A stretch of 6,045 bases of DNA from Firmicutes bacterium UBA5493 (GTDB lineage Bacteria > Bacillota > Limnochordia > Darwinibacteriales > Darwinibacteriaceae): positions 1 through 6,045 of the forward strand of contig DIPH01000036.1 of assembly GCA_002424045.1 (NCBI GenBank). The letters run 5' to 3'. The notes under the pieces were generated by a model. It was given only the letters and a program-made list of their open reading frames with translations. It searched no databases and was not told where the DNA came from. Positions 4,444-6,045 of this stretch are shown here, in pieces; position 1 is the stretch's first letter; the number at the start of each line of letters is the position of its first letter. A program made the translations under genes and the position numbers.

Positions 4444-6045
4444 CTAGGTGACCTTCTTTAGTGTGATACGTATCTTTGTTCCCTTTCCCACTCTACTCTC
4501 TATGGCGATGGTTCCTTTGTGTTTATCAATGATATGCTTGGTGATGGCAAGTCCTAATCCCGTTCCACCCATATGGCGGGCCCTACCCTTGTCTACCCGG
4601 TAAAAGCGTTCAAAAATGCGATCAAGATGCTCTGTGGCGATTCCAAGGCCGGTATCACCCACAATGAACTCCACGCTGTCTAGGCCCTGCTCGGCCTCGA
4701 TCCATACCTTTCCGCCTTCCGAGTTGTATTTCACGCCATTATCCACCAAGTTCAACGCCACCTGCTTGAGGAGTTTTTCATCCCCTTCTACCATAACGGA
4801 GGTGTAAATATTGTTTTCAATGGTAACCCCTTTAGCATCGGCCTTGTTTTTCAACATCAAGACGGTATCCTCAAAAACCTGTTTCATATCTACGGCACTC
4901 TTCTTGAGGGGTTGCTTTCCGCTTTCGATGCGAGAAAGGTCAAGAAGGTCGTTGATGAGGGAAATCATACGGTCTGTTTCGTTGTTAATAATGGTCAAAA
5001 AGCGTTCAGAGAGGGCCCGATCCTCGAAATCACTGTTGAGAAGGGTCTCAGCAAAACCCTTGATAGAAGTAAGGGGGGTACGCAGTTCATGGGACACGTT
5101 GGACACAAACTCCTGGCGCATCTGCTCTAGATGGCGAAGGGAGGTCACATCACGCATTACCGCCACGGCTCCTTGGATTTTTCCGTGTTGATCCTCTAGG
5201 GGACTTGAGGTAACGGCAATGGTCCGTTCGCTTCGGGGACGCAGACGCATTTCTTGGGTAAAGGAATCTTTGCCGTCCATGGTTTTCTCCAGGAGGCGGG
5301 ACAACTCTTCATTGCGGGTGGCTTCAAACTGGTTTTTTCCAATCATACCTTCCCCATCATGATGGAAAAGATCTGTAGCTGCCCTGTTAGCCAAAATGAC
5401 CTCCCGGCGCATGTTCACCGCCACCACACCATCATCCATACTGGATAATACAGTATCCAGGGTACCTTCACGATCAATAATCTGAAAAAAGAGCTCTTCC
5501 AAGGTCTCGGAAAGCTCATTGAATGCCTTGCCCAATTGACCAATCTCATCGGTACTCTGTACCAAGACCTTGCGTCCAAATTCCCTTTCTTGCAGACGAC
5601 GTACGGCAACTAAGAGATCCTGGAGAGGCTTGGTGATAGCCCTATTTAGGAGATACGCTACCCAAAAAGCCGCTGCGGCCACAAGAAACCCGATCAAAAT
5701 CGAGCCCCGTACCAAGCTTAGGTAGATCCTATTGATTTCGTCCGCCCGTATAGACACCCGGAGTATATTTTGATCCTCTAGACGCAGCTGAACTGTGATC
5801 AAGTCGCTAGGACTTATCTCCTCAGGGACGGTATTCACAAGGATCCTACCCGAGGCATCTACAATTTGCATCATGCGTTCGCTGCTCTTAGACATTGCGA
5901 TGATCCTTTGTTCAAGGTCCCTTGCGTCCTCTTGGAGGGCCAGGCGAATAATCTGGGCGTCAGTCAAAAGGTCTGCCCTAGTTCTCCCTTCCAGGGTGTT
6001 TCTAGCATAACACGCGACAAAAAACGTGGTAACCCCAACAGAAAG
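4444..6045 (-). CDS. Membrane sensor histidine kinase (PhoR/WalK-type), 5' end outside window
   Basis: The frame stays open to the window edge, so the start is missing; 533 residues are visible. The first ones (LSVGVTTFFVACYA) look like the end of a first membrane helix, so a TTG at 5967 is not the true start. An extracytoplasmic sensor of about 95 residues follows, then a second helix (about 112-133, ILIGFLVAAAAFWVAYLL), HAMP (about 134-186), PAS (about 192-301, SMDDGVVAVNMRREVILANR), HisKA with phospho-accepting His319 in SHELRTPLTS, and the HATPase domain: N box NLVDN (432-436), G1 DTGLGI (464-469), F box FERF (478-481) and G2 GGTGLGLA (493-500). All catalytic motifs are intact. The architecture is that of Firmicute PhoR, WalK and ResE. 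Such kinases are normally encoded just after their response regulator, which would lie beyond 6045. The signal sensed is not evident, so I give no gene symbol. Confidence 0.95.
   Translation of the reverse strand, partial: LSVGVTTFFVACYARNTLEGRTRADLLTDAQIIRLALQEDARDLEQRIIAMSKSSERMMQIVDASGRILVNTVPEEISPSDLITVQLRLEDQNILRVSIRADEINRIYLSLVRGSILIGFLVAAAAFWVAYLLNRAITKPLQDLLVAVRRLQEREFGRKVLVQSTDEIGQLGKAFNELSETLEELFFQIIDREGTLDTVLSSMDDGVVAVNMRREVILANRAATDLFHHDGEGMIGKNQFEATRNEELSRLLEKTMDGKDSFTQEMRLRPRSERTIAVTSSPLEDQHGKIQGAVAVMRDVTSLRHLEQMRQEFVSNVSHELRTPLTSIKGFAETLLNSDFEDRALSERFLTIINNETDRMISLINDLLDLSRIESGKQPLKKSAVDMKQVFEDTVLMLKNKADAKGVTIENNIYTSVMVEGDEKLLKQVALNLVDNGVKYNSEGGKVWIEAEQGLDSVEFIVGDTGLGIATEHLDRIFERFYRVDKGRARHMGGTGLGLAITKHIIDKHKGTIAIESRVGKGTKIRITLKKVT

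Noticed and set aside
4811..5191. A 126-codon plus-strand frame opposite the histidine kinase
   Set aside because: It lies antisense to the conserved HisKA/PAS coding region, has no recognisable domain and shows arginine/serine-rich composition typical of a shadow frame.
1..6045. Mobile elements, CRISPR arrays, attachment sites
   Set aside because: I saw no transposase or integrase reading frame, no regularly spaced repeats, and no tRNA-end duplication inside the window. The tRNA-Arg 3' end, a common attachment site, is outside it.

Overview
The window looks like a chromosomal segment from a Gram-positive bacterium of the Firmicutes, probably a clostridial lineage. The evidence is strong AGGAGG-type ribosome-binding sites, short co-directional operons, a YtrA-type GntR regulator heading ABC genes, a PhoR/WalK-type kinase, and a clustered tRNA-Ser/tRNA-Arg pair with CCA encoded in the DNA of the complete one. 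Base composition looks roughly balanced by eye. No species can be named from this sequence alone. Every gene I can support lies on the minus strand, so transcription runs from high to low coordinates.

Layout in the direction of transcription. (1) 6045-4444: a membrane sensor histidine kinase whose start lies outside the window. It ends in a strong intrinsic terminator (4384-4427). (2) 4360-4293: a sigma-A-like promoter overlapped by inverted repeats, the likely operator of the next gene's product. (3) 4292-580: a five-gene operon made of a short GntR/YtrA-type repressor, a YtrB-like ABC ATPase, a six-helix permease, a DrrA-like ABC ATPase and an ABC-2 permease. Spacings run from 8-nt overlaps to 16-nt gaps, and I see no internal promoter. 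(4) 572-283: directly behind the last permease, a broken remnant of a family M55 (DppA-like) zinc D-aminopeptidase. Its two surviving pieces are in different frames and the middle of the protein is gone. (5) 258-227: a hairpin region of uncertain use. (6) 221-1: an extended -10 promoter driving tRNA-Ser(GCU), then tRNA-Arg(ACG), the latter cut by the window edge.

How the parts work together: the GntR protein probably represses its own operon until a membrane or cell-wall stress relieves it, as known for YtrA-type systems. The two ATPase/permease pairs would then be made together, either as two separate exporters or as one mixed complex. The second pair is of the DrrAB drug- or lipid-export type. 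The M55 remnant suggests that this end of the operon has been eroding. I found no mobile element, CRISPR array or clearly new multi-gene system. The most unusual points are the M55 relic, the two different ABC pairs under one YtrA-type regulator, the aberrant signature motif of the YtrB-like ATPase, and the overlapping palindromes in the operon promoter.
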